Origin: Falsiroseomonas algicola
Lineage (GTDB): Bacteria; Pseudomonadota; Alphaproteobacteria; Acetobacterales; Acetobacteraceae
Reading direction: 5' to 3'
Length of the DNA stretch: 64,000 nt
NCBI RefSeq assembly: GCF_011040385.1
Contig: NZ_JAAIKB010000007.1
Span: 1-64,000, forward strand
The notes below the pieces were generated by a model, which did not search any database, was not told the DNA's origin, and was given only the letters and a program-made list of their open reading frames with translations. Position numbers and translations under genes: made by a program. This document shows, in pieces, positions 8,759-18,295 of this stretch (positions are counted from its first letter, which is position 1; every line of letters starts with the position of its first letter).

Positions 8759-9595
8759 ATGATCGACGCGCCGAAGGACCCCGATGGGCTTTACCGGTCG
8801 GGGCTGCTGGGCGCGGATCGCGCCGGCCTGCCCGAGCCCGCAGACATGGTGGATTTCGACCTCTCGCCCGGCGGGATCGCCGCGCTGGCGGCGCGGGGCG
8901 TGGCGGTGACGGGGGCGGCGGGCGCGGACAACTGGGTCTGGCTGCCGCGTACCGGCACGGTGGGGCAGGTGACGCTGCGCCTGCTGCGCCAGGCATCCGG
9001 CAATGCCATCCTGCTCGGGCCGCGGAGCGACCGCTGCCGTGCCGCGCTGACGGTCGGCGGCCACCGTGGCGTGGTGGTGCTGGGGGGGACGACGGGCACG
9101 GTCAACCTCAAGCTCACGATGAACGGCCTCGGCAACCTGTTCATCCAGGGCGCGGAGGGGTCGGCCAACAGCCTGGATTGCCTGCTGGACGGCGAGGGAC
9201 GGCGGATCGCCATCGGCGCGGGGTGCATGATCTCCTACGGCGTGCAGCTTCGCACCTCCGACAGCCACGCCATCCTCGACATCGCGGGCGGGTGCCAGGT
9301 GAACATGCCGGAGGATGTGGTGGTGGAGCCGCATGTCTGGCTGGCGCGGGACGTGGTGGTGATGAAGGGCGTCACCATCGGCCGGGGATCGGCGGTGGGG
9401 GCGCGCAGCCTGGTGACGGCGGATGTGGCCCCCTGCACGCTGGTGGCCGGCGTGCCGGCGCGGGTGCTGCGGCAGGGCGTGACCTGGAGCCGGGCGAGCC
9501 GGCCGGATGCCAGGCGCATCGCGGCACGGATCGCGGAGGTGGTGGAGGGCGCCGCCCCGGCGGGCGGGACGGCGACGACGGACGCCGAGGACTGA
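8759..9595 (+). CDS. Hexapeptide-repeat acyltransferase (left-handed beta-helix)
   Basis: Likely O- or N-acyltransferase acting on a glycan or nucleotide sugar. The 278-residue product has an unusual N-terminal half (about residues 1-130) and a C-terminal half with the imperfect hexapeptide pattern of LbH transferases: IAIGAGCMISYGVQLRTSD, then VVVEPHVWLARDVVVMKGVTIGRGSAVGARSLVTADV, then VAGVPARVLR, the typical end of the coil. The candidate catalytic His is in the SDSHAI segment near residue 167. It starts 9 bp after the epimerase stop, so it probably ends the three-gene plus-strand operon. The acceptor is unknown. Confidence 0.78.
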   Translation: MIDAPKDPDGLYRSGLLGADRAGLPEPADMVDFDLSPGGIAALAARGVAVTGAAGADNWVWLPRTGTVGQVTLRLLRQASGNAILLGPRSDRCRAALTVGGHRGVVVLGGTTGTVNLKLTMNGLGNLFIQGAEGSANSLDCLLDGEGRRIAIGAGCMISYGVQLRTSDSHAILDIAGGCQVNMPEDVVVEPHVWLARDVVVMKGVTIGRGSAVGARSLVTADVAPCTLVAGVPARVLRQGVTWSRASRPDARRIAARIAEVVEGAAPAGGTATTDAED

Positions 9596-9603
9596 CGACG
9601 GCG

Positions 9604-10395
9604 TCAGCCCGCCGAAGCGGGCGCGGCATCCGCCTGGCGGTCGAGATGCGCCGCCAGGCCCGGGTCCAGCTTCAGGCGATGGGCAAGCGCGCCGAGCCAG
9701 GCGCGTTCCGCCGGCTGGTCCGGGTCCATGGCCATGCGGGCGGCCAGGTAGAGCTCCGCCGCCTGCTCCGGCGTCCCGGCCGCGGCGGCGATGGCGGAGA
9801 CGGGAATGTCCTGTTCGAGCGCATCGAAGACGAAGGCACGGGCTTCGGCATCGAGGCCCATCGCCTCCACCCGTTCGACGATGCGGTTGCGCTCCGCCGC
9901 ATCCACATGGCCATCGGCCTTGGCGGCACCGACCATGGCGCGGATCAGGGCGAGTTCGAAGGGCTGGCCGTCGGCGGCGGGGGTGGCACCGGGCTGGAAG
10001 GCGGGAGGCAGCGCCGCGGCGTCCGCCGGGGTGGCGGACGGGGTGACGACCGGGGCGGTGGCGGGCGCCTGGCCCTGCTGCCAGTTCTGCCAGGCGCGGT
10101 GCGCCAGCGCGCCCAGCACGGCGGCGCCGCCATGGCTGAGCACGCCGCCGCCCATCTTCCGCAGCCGCTTGCCGCCCAGCACCATGCCGAGGATGCCGCC
10201 CGCCGCGGCGCCGCCGGCGAAGCTGCCGCGGTCGATGCCGCCAAGCGCGCCCCGCGCCCGATCCATCAGGCCGCCTGCGGCGGCGGGCAGGCCGCCTGCG
10301 GCGGCGGGGTCCACCAGGCCACCCGGCGCATTGGCCTGGGAAGCGGCGCCCCGCGCCTGGCCGAGGAAGCTGTCGAGCAGTGATTTCGCGTTCAT
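9604..10395 (-). CDS. TerB-family / DUF533 protein
   Basis: Cytoplasmic or membrane-associated protein of unknown role, related to YebE and tellurite-resistance TerB proteins. The start is placed at MNAKSLLDSFLGQ, the conserved beginning of DUF533 proteins; an in-frame ATG lies one codon upstream. The N-terminal third is Gly/Ala-rich with a glycine-rich hydrophobic patch (AAGGILGMVLGGK). The C-terminal half is a helical TerB-like domain (ALIRAMVGAAKADGHVDAAERNRIVERVEAMGL), with the acidic DGHVDAAE turn typical of the fold. It contains a perfect 21-bp tandem duplication. It is convergent with the acyltransferase gene, with only 8 bp between stop codons. Confidence 0.75.
   Translation of the reverse strand: MNAKSLLDSFLGQARGAASQANAPGGLVDPAAAGGLPAAAGGLMDRARGALGGIDRGSFAGGAAAGGILGMVLGGKRLRKMGGGVLSHGGAAVLGALAHRAWQNWQQGQAPATAPVVTPSATPADAAALPPAFQPGATPAADGQPFELALIRAMVGAAKADGHVDAAERNRIVERVEAMGLDAEARAFVFDALEQDIPVSAIAAAAGTPEQAAELYLAARMAMDPDQPAERAWLGALAHRLKLDPGLAAHLDRQADAAPASAG
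10267..10308. repeat. Perfect 21-bp tandem duplication in the TerB-family gene
   Basis: Two identical 21-bp units abut at 10267-10287 and 10288-10308, beginning CAGGCCGCCTGCGG. They preserve frame and duplicate seven residues, giving the Ala/Gly-rich stretch PAAAGGLPAAAGGL in a linker. This looks like replication slippage. Confidence 0.85.
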
Positions 10396-10429
10396 CATGA
10401 GGCGGAGGTTGGAGCGCCCGCGCGCCCCT

Positions 10430-10465
10430 TCAACCAAAGATGACGTGAGCGTCATCTTTGGTTGA
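10430..10465. terminator. Perfect 16-bp hairpin downstream of ugd
   Basis: Arms at 10430-10445 and 10450-10465 are exactly complementary around a TGAG loop. The hairpin lies 11 bp past the ugd stop codon and about 35 bp before the TerB-family start, so it could end ugd transcription. No U-run follows on either strand, so intrinsic termination is not proven. The AT-rich stem is unlike the G+C-rich hairpins elsewhere in the window. Confidence 0.55.
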
Positions 10466-10476
10466 GGGAATGACCC

Positions 10477-11814
10477 TCACTCCGCCGCGACGCTGACCTT
10501 GCCGAGCTTCGGCATGGCGCCGACGCGGATGTAGTCGAAGCCGGCGCGGGCCACTTCCTCCTCCCGGTACACGTTGCGGAGGTCCACGATCACGGCGCCC
10601 TTCATCACCTGGCGCAGGCGCTTGAGGTCGAGCGCGCGATAGGCATCCCATTCCGTGACCAGCACCAGCACATCGGCGCCCGTCGCGCAGTCATAGGCGC
10701 TGTCGGTGTAGGTGACGTTGTGCAGCACGGCCTTGGCCTGGTCCATGCCGACCGGGTCATGCGCGCGGATCTTCGCCCCCGCGCGCTGCAGCGCATCGAT
10801 GATGTTGATGGCGGGCGCGTCGCGCATGTCGTCGGTGTTGGGCTTGAAGGTCAGGCCGAGCACGGCGACGGTCCGGCCCTGGACGGAACCGCCGCAGGCC
10901 CGCACCACCTTGCGCGCCATCGCCGTCTTGCGCGCATCGTTCACCGCGACGACGCTTTCGACGACGCGGAGCGAGACGCCGTAATCCTGCGCGCTGCGGA
11001 TCAGCGCCAGCGTGTCCTTCGGGAAGCAGGACCCGCCATAGCCCGGGCCGGCGTTCAGGAACTTGGAGCCGATGCGCTTGTCCATGCCGATGCCGCGCGC
11101 CACCAGCTGCACGTCGGCGCCGACTTCCTCGCAGAGATCGGCGATCTCGTTGATGAAGGTGATCTTGGTGGCGAGGAAGGCGTTGGCGGCGTACTTCGTC
11201 AGCTCCGCCGTGCGGCGATCCGTGAACAGGATCGGCGCGGCGTTGAGCGAGAGCGGGCGGTAGAGTTCCGCCATCACCGCCTTGGCGCGTTCCTCATTCG
11301 CGCCGATGACGACGCGGTCGGGGCGCTTGAAATCCTCGATCGCGGCGCCCTCGCGCAGGAATTCCGGGTTGGAGACGACGGAGAATTCGGCGTCCGGGCG
11401 GGTTTCCCGGATGATACGCTCCACCACGTCGCCGGTGCCGACGGGGACGGTCGATTTGGTGACGACGACGGTGTAGCGCGTGATCGCCTGCGCGATCTCC
11501 TTCGCCGCGGCGCGGACATAGCTGAGATCGGCATGGCCATCGCCGCGGCGCGACGGCGTGCCGACGGCGATGAAGACGGCGTCCGCTTCCGCCACCGCGC
11601 TGGCGAGGTCGGTGGTGAAGGAGATGCGGCCGGCGGCGGCGTTGCTGGCGACCAGCGCATCGAGGCCGGGCTCATAGATGGGGATCCGGCCCTGCTTCAG
11701 GTCGTCCACCTTCTGCTGGTTCACGTCGACGCAGATCACCTCATGCCCGAAATCCGCGAAGCAGGCCCCGGAGACCAGGCCGACATAGCCGGAACCAATC
11801 ATCGTCACGCGCAT
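10477..11814 (-). CDS. ugd: UDP-glucose 6-dehydrogenase
   Basis: Oxidises UDP-glucose to UDP-glucuronate with two NAD in the cytoplasm. The 445-residue product begins MRVTMIGSGYVGLVSGACFADFGHEV, a classic Rossmann start; an upstream extension in the same frame is rejected. Other landmarks are YEPGLDALV, EFLREGAAIEDFKRPDRVV, ANAFLATKITFINEIADLCE, and the catalytic motif GPGYGGSCFPKDT whose Cys is the thioester nucleophile. The C-terminal domain includes VAVLGLTFKPNTDDMRDAPA. Its product feeds the UDP-glucuronate 4-epimerase at 18.3 kb. It lies 123 bp downstream of the giant glycosyltransferase gene on the same strand. Confidence 0.95.
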   Translation of the reverse strand: MRVTMIGSGYVGLVSGACFADFGHEVICVDVNQQKVDDLKQGRIPIYEPGLDALVASNAAAGRISFTTDLASAVAEADAVFIAVGTPSRRGDGHADLSYVRAAAKEIAQAITRYTVVVTKSTVPVGTGDVVERIIRETRPDAEFSVVSNPEFLREGAAIEDFKRPDRVVIGANEERAKAVMAELYRPLSLNAAPILFTDRRTAELTKYAANAFLATKITFINEIADLCEEVGADVQLVARGIGMDKRIGSKFLNAGPGYGGSCFPKDTLALIRSAQDYGVSLRVVESVVAVNDARKTAMARKVVRACGGSVQGRTVAVLGLTFKPNTDDMRDAPAINIIDALQRAGAKIRAHDPVGMDQAKAVLHNVTYTDSAYDCATGADVLVLVTEWDAYRALDLKRLRQVMKGAVIVDLRNVYREEEVARAGFDYIRVGAMPKLGKVSVAAE

Positions 11815-11937
11815 GGCAGTGCTCCATCTGTCCGGCCGGGGGCGAGGGGAGCCCGGAATGCGGACCAAGCGGGGGAAAGGCGCCGGTCGGCGCCTTCCGG
11901 GATCATCGCCGGGCGGGGTTAACGCCCGGCCAGCGGT

Positions 11938-14900
11938 CTATTGCCACACCACGCCGAGGGTGTGCACCAGGACACCGAGCTTGCGCTCGTCATTGCCCTC
12001 CCCGGCCTCGGCCGGGGAGACGGCGGCGGCGCGGCGCAGGCTGACGGGCACCTCGGTGCCATCGCGGCTGAGGCGGGCGCAGTCGATCTCCACCTTCTGG
12101 TGGGTGAAGTCGTCATTCTCGAAGCGCAGCGTGGTGGCGGCGACGCCGTCCACCCGCACCTCGACCATGGCGGGGCCGCTGACCTGGGTGCCGAAGACGC
12201 GGCCGAACAGCTCCATGCTGAGCGTCTGGCCGGCTTCCGCCGGGCGGGGCAGGCGGATCTCCGCCGTCTCGGCATGCGACCAACGGCCATCCGGTTCCGG
12301 GTCGAACCAGCCGGAGAGGGCGACGCCTTCCATCTGCCCGTCGACCGAGAAGTCCAGCATGGTGCTGAGCTTGGGCACGGCGGGCGGGGCCGGCGCCTCG
12401 GTCGCTTCCGCGGCGGCCTGTTCGGCGACGGAGGGGGCGGCGACTTCCTGCGCCACAGGCTCCGGCTCGGGCTCCGGCGCCGGGGGCGGCGGGGGCGGGG
12501 GCGGGGGCTCGGGCTCCGGCGGGCGCTCCACCTCCTGCAGCAGGCGGTGGCGGCCGAGGCCGGCGGTGGCGAAGCGATCGCGCGCCTTGCGTTCATTGGT
12601 GCCGGGGCCGACCAGCAGCGCCGCGGTCAGCTGCATGCCGAGCAGGCGGCCGTCATTGTTGATGCCGGCTTCCTTCGGCGAGACGGCGCCGCGGCGGCGG
12701 AAGAACAGCGTCGCGACGGGCGTGTCGCCCAGGCGCTCCGCCAGGCCGCGCACCTCCGCCAGCACGGTGCGGTCGCCGGTGAATTCCCAGCGGTCCAGCA
12801 GCGTGCCGTTCAGCTCCACCTCCACCACCGCGGGTTCCGCGGGGGTGCCGGCGATGGTGCGGCAGAGCACGAAGAGCCTCCAGGCCTGGTCGTCGCCGAC
12901 CACGGGCGCTATGGCCAGGCCGCCGGCATCGCCGCGGCTCCAGCAGCCCGAATGCTCCGCCGGATACCACTCGCCGCGCATGGTGATGGCGGCTTCCTCC
13001 TCCTGCGCCTTGGTGGCGGGGTCGGCGCCGAACTTCAGGATGCGGCCGCTGCGGAGGACGGGCAGCGGGCGACGCGCGACGCGGGCGAGGCGGAGGCCGA
13101 GCGGGCGTTCATCGGTGGAGCCCTTGACGGTGAAGGGCGACAGCGCGGCATCGACCGAGAGGGTCAGGTCCACCGCGCCCTCGGCATCGACGGCATGCGG
13201 GGGGATCGGCACGTCGATGGCGCCCATCTTCCCGGCTTCCAGCGCGTAGCGGCCGAGCACGCGGCTGCCGGCCGAGGCGACGACGTTCACCGCCGTCGCG
13301 CCGGGGGCGGGGCTGAAGCCCTCCACGTCGAGCGACAGCAGGGCGCCGTCCTGCGCCGCCTCCTCCCCCAGTTGCAGGGGCAGGATGGCGGTGTCGCCGA
13401 AGCTCCAGGTCGCGACCCGTTCGGGGGCGTGCCAGTCGAAGCCGAGTGCCGCGCGCAGCGCCGCAAGCTCCGTCGCCTGCTGGCTGGAGGTGATGGCGAG
13501 GGTGCCGCCGGGTGCCACCGCGAGTCGCCCGCGGGTGGGGCTGGTGCCGGCGAGGCGGGCGACGAAGCCGATCACGCCGAAGCCGTAGCCTTCCTCCGCC
13601 GCGCCCAGTTCCAGCGCCTTGGGCGCACGGGCATCGGCCGCCACGAGGTCGATGGTGATGGGTTCCGACCGTGCGCGGAGCGTGGCGGGCAGGCGCAGCG
13701 TGACGGTGGCGGGGGCGTCGCTGGTGAAGGTCCAGGCGCCCACCTCCTCCCCATTCGCGAGCGCGAGCAGGAGGAGCGGCGCGGCCGCGGTCGCGACCGG
13801 GCGGAGCCGGAGATCGATGTCGAGGTCGCGGCCCGGCATCGCGGAGACCGAGAATTCGAGGCGCGGGCGGAGATCCGTGCTGATCATGCCCCAGCCCGAC
13901 CGCGTGCCCCAGGCGCCGGCCAGGAAGGGCTGGATCGGCGTCTCGCCCCCCAGCCCATAGGGCTGGCCGAGCGTCACGCGATGGGCGAGCTTGGGCGGCG
14001 CGCCGAAATAGGCGCTGGCATCCTTCACGCCGGAGAGTTGCGCCAGCGCGACCTTGGCGATGCCGAGCCCGACCAGGCGCGGGTCGTCGGACTTGCTGAC
14101 CTGGCGCACGGGGGTGAGGGTGCTGCTCTCGAACTCGATGCGCACGATCTTGCCGCGGGCGGCGAGGGCGGCCGGCACCACGGCGTGCAGCACCTGCAGG
14201 TCCCCGCCCCGGATCTTCCAGCGCGCCACCGGCGTGCCATTGGCGAGCACGCGCACCTCGAAGGGCGTGTTGGGGAAGGAGAGGGCGCGCGCCTCCGCCA
14301 TCAGCACCAGCGGTTCGGTGGGGGGCACGCCGGGTTCGAAGAGGAGTTCGCTGCGCACATGGTTGGCCCAGCAGCCCCAGCGTTCCAGCGGGTGCCAGCC
14401 GCCGCCGCGGATGCGCGATGCCGCCACGCGGTCGGCGAAGTTGACGACGGCGCCGAGGGTATAGGGCCGCGGCGGGCGGGCGCGGTCCTGGCTGTCCGCC
14501 AGCAGGTCCAGCAGGTGTTCGGCGGATTCGTTCCAGCCGAAGGGGCGGTAGCCGTCGCGGATCTTCGCCTCCGCCGCGGCGCGGGCGGTGCGGCTGCCGG
14601 CGTAGAATTGCAGCTTGGTGGCCCAGGCCGCGACATCCAGCGGGTCCAGCAGCTCCACCAATCCAGGCGCGATTTCCGGCACCGAGGAGGTGTCGGCGGC
14701 GATGCAGAGCTTGCCGTGGCGCAGGCTCTCCCCGACCGGCAGGCCCCAGCCCTCATAGAGTGAGGGATAGACCGTCATCAGGCAGTTCTCGTAGAGCCAG
14801 TCGAGCACGAGGTCATCGACGCCATCGAGGATGGTGACGTGGTCCTTCAGGCGGGCGTCGCCGCGCAGCGCGCGGGCCACGTCATGGCCGTTCCAGGCGA

Positions 14901-17727
14901 CGCCGCCCACGATGACGAGGTGGGGGCAGCGCGGGCCCATGCGCTCCGCCAGCTTCAGCCACACGTCGTAGAGCAGCTTGTGGTTCTTGCGCTGGTGGAT
15001 GGCGCCGACGGTCAGCACGAAGGGCTTCCGGCCGAACTGCTTCTCGATCGCCGCGGTGGCCTTGGGGTCCTCCGCGTGCAGGATCTGCTGGATCTCGTCG
15101 CCTTCGCGCAGCACGACGACATCGGGGATGAAGAGGCCCTGGATGCGGGCGCCGTATTCCTCCACGTCCCGGCGCGTGGCCTGGGAGATGGCGACGATCT
15201 GGTCGGCGCCGTCGAGCAGCATGGTCAGGTTCTGTTCGAAGACCGGGGCATAGCCCTCGTTGAACCAGAAGGGGAACTTGGTCGGGATGATGTCGTGGAT
15301 GATGGGCGTCAGGCGCAGCCGGTGCAGGCGGGCCAGCGCCACCACGTTCTCGGCATAGAGCGCGTTCTGCATCCAGCCGCTGCCGGGGACGATGTAGTGC
15401 GCGCCGGCGGGCAGGGAGAGCAGGGGCGGCGGGTTGTCGTCGTAATGCGCCAGCAGGCGGGACAGCTTGCCGGCGCGGATGCCCTCGAACGGCATCTCGA
15501 CGAACTGCTTGGCCTTGTTGTTCCAGGCGATGAAGCGGATGTCGGCGCGCGCATCGGCGCGCAGCGCCAGCGCCAGCGCGGCTTCGACGCGCGCGATGCC
15601 TGTCCAGCGGCCGCTGTGGTTGGCGCTGGTGGTCACGTCATAGACGATGGTGACGGGCTTGTAGTCGCCCGCCGAGGCGACGTCCTGGCTGCCGGAGGGT
15701 GCGAGCGCGCGCGGCAGGATGGCCGCGCGTTCCGGCATTGCGGAGGCGCGGGCCTTGGCGCTGCCGATCGCCTTGGCATAGACGGCTTCCGTGCCGTCGC
15801 GGTGGCGTTCCCAGCTGTAGGTGGTGGCGATGAAGTCCTTCTGCGCCGCGATCCCCGCGGCATCGAGCGGCGCCTCATAGGCTTCCAGCACGGCGCGGCG
15901 GATGGAGGCGGGGTCGCCCGGGTCGCAGTAGCGGGCGCGGTCGCCGAAATACTCGCTCTCCCCGCTCTCGTCGCTCAGCACCAGGTTGGCGCCGGAGGCG
16001 GCGGCTTCGAGGGCGGCCAGCGGCGCGCCTTCCGCCCAGCTGGCCAGCACGGCGACGCGCGCCGCGGCGAAGGCGGAGGCGAGGAGGGGGGAGTTGGGCG
16101 GCAGCCGGTCGATCACCGTCACGTTGGGCGTGCGGTGCTTTTCCAGGATGTCGCGATAGGGCTGGTTGGCGGTGTGGCCGATCAGCACGATCGGCAGGTT
16201 GGTGTCGCGCAGCGCATGGACCAGCATGACCTGGTTCTTCCGCGCCTCGATCCGCGCGACGCAGAGCACGAAGTCCTTGAGGCCGTATTCCTGCTCGAAC
16301 AGCGCGGGGTCGGCATCGGCGAAGAGCTTCGCGTCGACGGGATTGTGCACGACCGTGCCGTGTTCGACCGGCGCGCCGATGCGGGCGAGGCGCGTGCGCT
16401 CCCGCTCGCTCAGGAAGATCATGTGGTCGGAGAGCGTCGCCATCTCCCGCACCGCGGCGTGGAAGCCGGGCACGGCCTCGGCGCCCGGTTCGTCGCTGGC
16501 GCGGCGGGCGCGGAGTTCGGCGATGAAGGGGGCGAGGGCGGCGTCGGTGGCGGCGCCGGGCTCGGCATCCGCCAGCAGCTTCGGCAGCTTCTCCTGCCAC
16601 AGGTCGCGGCGCGTCAGGTCGAGGAAGATGGGGGAGAAGACGAGCGGCCGGCCCGCCTGCCGGCCGCGGCGCAGCAGGTCCAGCGCCGACCAGGGCGACC
16701 AGGTGTTGAAGGCATGCACCAGGTCGAGGTCGCCGAAGCCCTTGGCGGCGGGATGGACGCGGAGCTCCGTCTCGATGCCCGACAGCGTCAGTTCCCGCGC
16801 CAGGCGCGGCACGCGGACGGTGGGGCCGCCCTGTGACTTGTTCTCGTTCCCGTGCAGGAAGAGCCCGACCTTGCGCGGGCGGTCGGCGCGGCGGGCCTTG
16901 GTCTCCGGCGCGCTCAGCGTGATGCCGTGCTGCTTCGCCAGCGCCTGGAAGACGCGGTCATGCCCCTCCGCCCAGGCATCCCAGGTGCGGTCCATGACGG
17001 AGGCGCGCAGTGCCCGCTTCTTCTCCACCAGCTCCAGCAGCACGCGGCGGAGGTCCGCCACGTCGCCCACCTGGTATTCGACATGCGGGAATTCCGGCAC
17101 CCAGCCGATCGCAGGGGCGATGATCTCCGTCCCGCTGGCCAGCGCCTCCACCACGCACATCGGGCCGCCTTCATAGAGGGCGGGGACGAGCACGTAGTCC
17201 AGGCTGCGGTAGTAGTCCGGCAGTTCGGCGCCGGGCAGTTCCAGGGCGGGGCCGGGCCAGCCGGTGCCGGTGAAGGACCACTCGATCTCCGGGATGTCCT
17301 GCACCGCGGCGACCAGGTGCTCCCCCTTCCGGCCGGTGTGGTAGGTGCGGCCGACGACGCCGATGCGGAGCTTCGGCTTGAAGGTCTCCGTATCCACGCC
17401 GGGCGAGATGGTGGTGACGTGTCCGATGCCTGCGTCGCGCAGCACGCCTTCATAGAGGCGGGCATGGCAGATGCAGTGCTCCACCTCCCTCGCCACATTG
17501 AAGAACTGGTCGTAGGCCGGGCCCTCCGGCTCCAGATGGGCGAAATAGGCGACCTCGACGGGGGACAGGCGCTGCCCGCGGCAGGAATAGGTGACGTAGT
17601 ACTGGATGGCCGCCTTGGGATCGCGGCCATCGCCGAAGGTGACGTAGGGAAGGCGGTCGGCGACTTCGGAGGCCAGCTTCTCCAGGATCCAGCCACGGTC
17701 AGACGTGACGATGTTCACCGTTGTCAT
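11938..17727 (-). CDS. Giant multidomain glycosyltransferase (three GT-B modules plus five C-terminal repeat domains)
   Basis: A 1929-residue cytoplasmic protein likely to add several sugars in one glycan. The start MTTVNIVTSDRGW is preferred over an upstream ATG because the extra 45 residues are low complexity. Module 1 (about 1-280) has ISPGVDTETFKPKLRIGVVG and VPALYEGGPMCVVEALASG. Module 2 (about 281-680) has VARIEARKNQVMLVHAL and ASWAEGAPLAALEAAASG. Module 3 (about 690-1090) has HDIIPTKFPFWFNEG, TVGAIHQRKNHKLLYD and YPSLYEGWGLPVGESLRHG. These are GT4-type donor motifs. Beyond residue 1100 come five related beta-rich domains, starting near 1105 (GWHPLERWGCW), 1272 (GAWGTRSGW), 1428 (DWHAPERVATW), 1581 (GEWYPAEHSGCW) and 1803 (GWFDPEPDGRW). 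A Pro/Glu-rich linker at about 1729-1780 precedes the last. The target glycan is unknown. Confidence 0.85.
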   Translation of the reverse strand: MTTVNIVTSDRGWILEKLASEVADRLPYVTFGDGRDPKAAIQYYVTYSCRGQRLSPVEVAYFAHLEPEGPAYDQFFNVAREVEHCICHARLYEGVLRDAGIGHVTTISPGVDTETFKPKLRIGVVGRTYHTGRKGEHLVAAVQDIPEIEWSFTGTGWPGPALELPGAELPDYYRSLDYVLVPALYEGGPMCVVEALASGTEIIAPAIGWVPEFPHVEYQVGDVADLRRVLLELVEKKRALRASVMDRTWDAWAEGHDRVFQALAKQHGITLSAPETKARRADRPRKVGLFLHGNENKSQGGPTVRVPRLARELTLSGIETELRVHPAAKGFGDLDLVHAFNTWSPWSALDLLRRGRQAGRPLVFSPIFLDLTRRDLWQEKLPKLLADAEPGAATDAALAPFIAELRARRASDEPGAEAVPGFHAAVREMATLSDHMIFLSERERTRLARIGAPVEHGTVVHNPVDAKLFADADPALFEQEYGLKDFVLCVARIEARKNQVMLVHALRDTNLPIVLIGHTANQPYRDILEKHRTPNVTVIDRLPPNSPLLASAFAAARVAVLASWAEGAPLAALEAAASGANLVLSDESGESEYFGDRARYCDPGDPASIRRAVLEAYEAPLDAAGIAAQKDFIATTYSWERHRDGTEAVYAKAIGSAKARASAMPERAAILPRALAPSGSQDVASAGDYKPVTIVYDVTTSANHSGRWTGIARVEAALALALRADARADIRFIAWNNKAKQFVEMPFEGIRAGKLSRLLAHYDDNPPPLLSLPAGAHYIVPGSGWMQNALYAENVVALARLHRLRLTPIIHDIIPTKFPFWFNEGYAPVFEQNLTMLLDGADQIVAISQATRRDVEEYGARIQGLFIPDVVVLREGDEIQQILHAEDPKATAAIEKQFGRKPFVLTVGAIHQRKNHKLLYDVWLKLAERMGPRCPHLVIVGGVAWNGHDVARALRGDARLKDHVTILDGVDDLVLDWLYENCLMTVYPSLYEGWGLPVGESLRHGKLCIAADTSSVPEIAPGLVELLDPLDVAAWATKLQFYAGSRTARAAAEAKIRDGYRPFGWNESAEHLLDLLADSQDRARPPRPYTLGAVVNFADRVAASRIRGGGWHPLERWGCWANHVRSELLFEPGVPPTEPLVLMAEARALSFPNTPFEVRVLANGTPVARWKIRGGDLQVLHAVVPAALAARGKIVRIEFESSTLTPVRQVSKSDDPRLVGLGIAKVALAQLSGVKDASAYFGAPPKLAHRVTLGQPYGLGGETPIQPFLAGAWGTRSGWGMISTDLRPRLEFSVSAMPGRDLDIDLRLRPVATAAAPLLLLALANGEEVGAWTFTSDAPATVTLRLPATLRARSEPITIDLVAADARAPKALELGAAEEGYGFGVIGFVARLAGTSPTRGRLAVAPGGTLAITSSQQATELAALRAALGFDWHAPERVATWSFGDTAILPLQLGEEAAQDGALLSLDVEGFSPAPGATAVNVVASAGSRVLGRYALEAGKMGAIDVPIPPHAVDAEGAVDLTLSVDAALSPFTVKGSTDERPLGLRLARVARRPLPVLRSGRILKFGADPATKAQEEEAAITMRGEWYPAEHSGCWSRGDAGGLAIAPVVGDDQAWRLFVLCRTIAGTPAEPAVVEVELNGTLLDRWEFTGDRTVLAEVRGLAERLGDTPVATLFFRRRGAVSPKEAGINNDGRLLGMQLTAALLVGPGTNERKARDRFATAGLGRHRLLQEVERPPEPEPPPPPPPPPAPEPEPEPVAQEVAAPSVAEQAAAEATEAPAPPAVPKLSTMLDFSVDGQMEGVALSGWFDPEPDGRWSHAETAEIRLPRPAEAGQTLSMELFGRVFGTQVSGPAMVEVRVDGVAATTLRFENDDFTHQKVEIDCARLSRDGTEVPVSLRRAAAVSPAEAGEGNDERKLGVLVHTLGVVWQ

Positions 17728-18295
17728 GCGTCGATTCGTCCCAAGGTCTACCGCGAGGCCTGCCTGGCCCCGAGGGGCCGGAGGGAGTGGAGGTCGCCGT
17801 CCGGGTGGATGCCCGGCAGCCGGCAAGCCGGTGAAGTGAACATGCTGGTCACGACCCGGCAACCGTGCCGCGATTCCGTTCTGGCATCGCCTGGTTCGAT
17901 CAGGGGTGGGGAGGCTGGCTGTGGCACGCCGGGCTGTTTAACGCGGAGCGTGATGGCGTTGCCAGCCCTGAGAGCGACTCTTAATGCAATCGCCATGGCA
18001 TCCCAGGGTTGTGGTTGATGATTTCGGGTGCAACCTTGCCTCATGCCGTAGCACCACAGCGTTGTGTCGGGGTGGCGGCCGGCCGATCCCGCGTTTCGCA
18101 CGGTTGCGTCCTGCCGGGCTTGCATCTGGCCGGGCGGCGCCCTGGCCGGTATAGGGCGGGGGTGTCCGATCCCGCCCCAGGGGATTTTCCCGCACCCCGC
18201 CTTCCGGCGGGACGCGGAGACCAAGGAAGCCGCCCGATGCCCCTCCCTACCCCCGTCATGCCCGGCATCCCCCTTCCGGCGCCGGTGCGCTGAGC
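17728..18295. promoter_or_regulatory. 568-bp divergent intergenic region
   Basis: Separates the giant glycosyltransferase (minus) from the 4-epimerase (plus) and must hold promoters for both. No convincing gene was found. On the plus strand TTGCCA at 17959-17964 lies 17 bp from TAATGC at 17982-17987, a weak sigma-70-like pair within a locally AT-richer stretch (about 17935-18060). It would give a leader of about 300 nt for the epimerase. No riboswitch or strong operator was recognised. Confidence 0.35.

Noticed and set aside
10430-10465. Reading the hairpin as a LexA or other known operator
   Set aside because: It has no GTTC-N7-GTTC spacing and lies after the ugd stop; a terminator or unknown site fits better.
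11941-14763. A 940-residue open frame on the plus strand opposite the giant glycosyltransferase
   Set aside because: Composition is His/Arg/Gly/Ala-rich with no family motifs. Such antisense frames are a by-product of high third-position GC, and similar ones occur opposite most large genes here.
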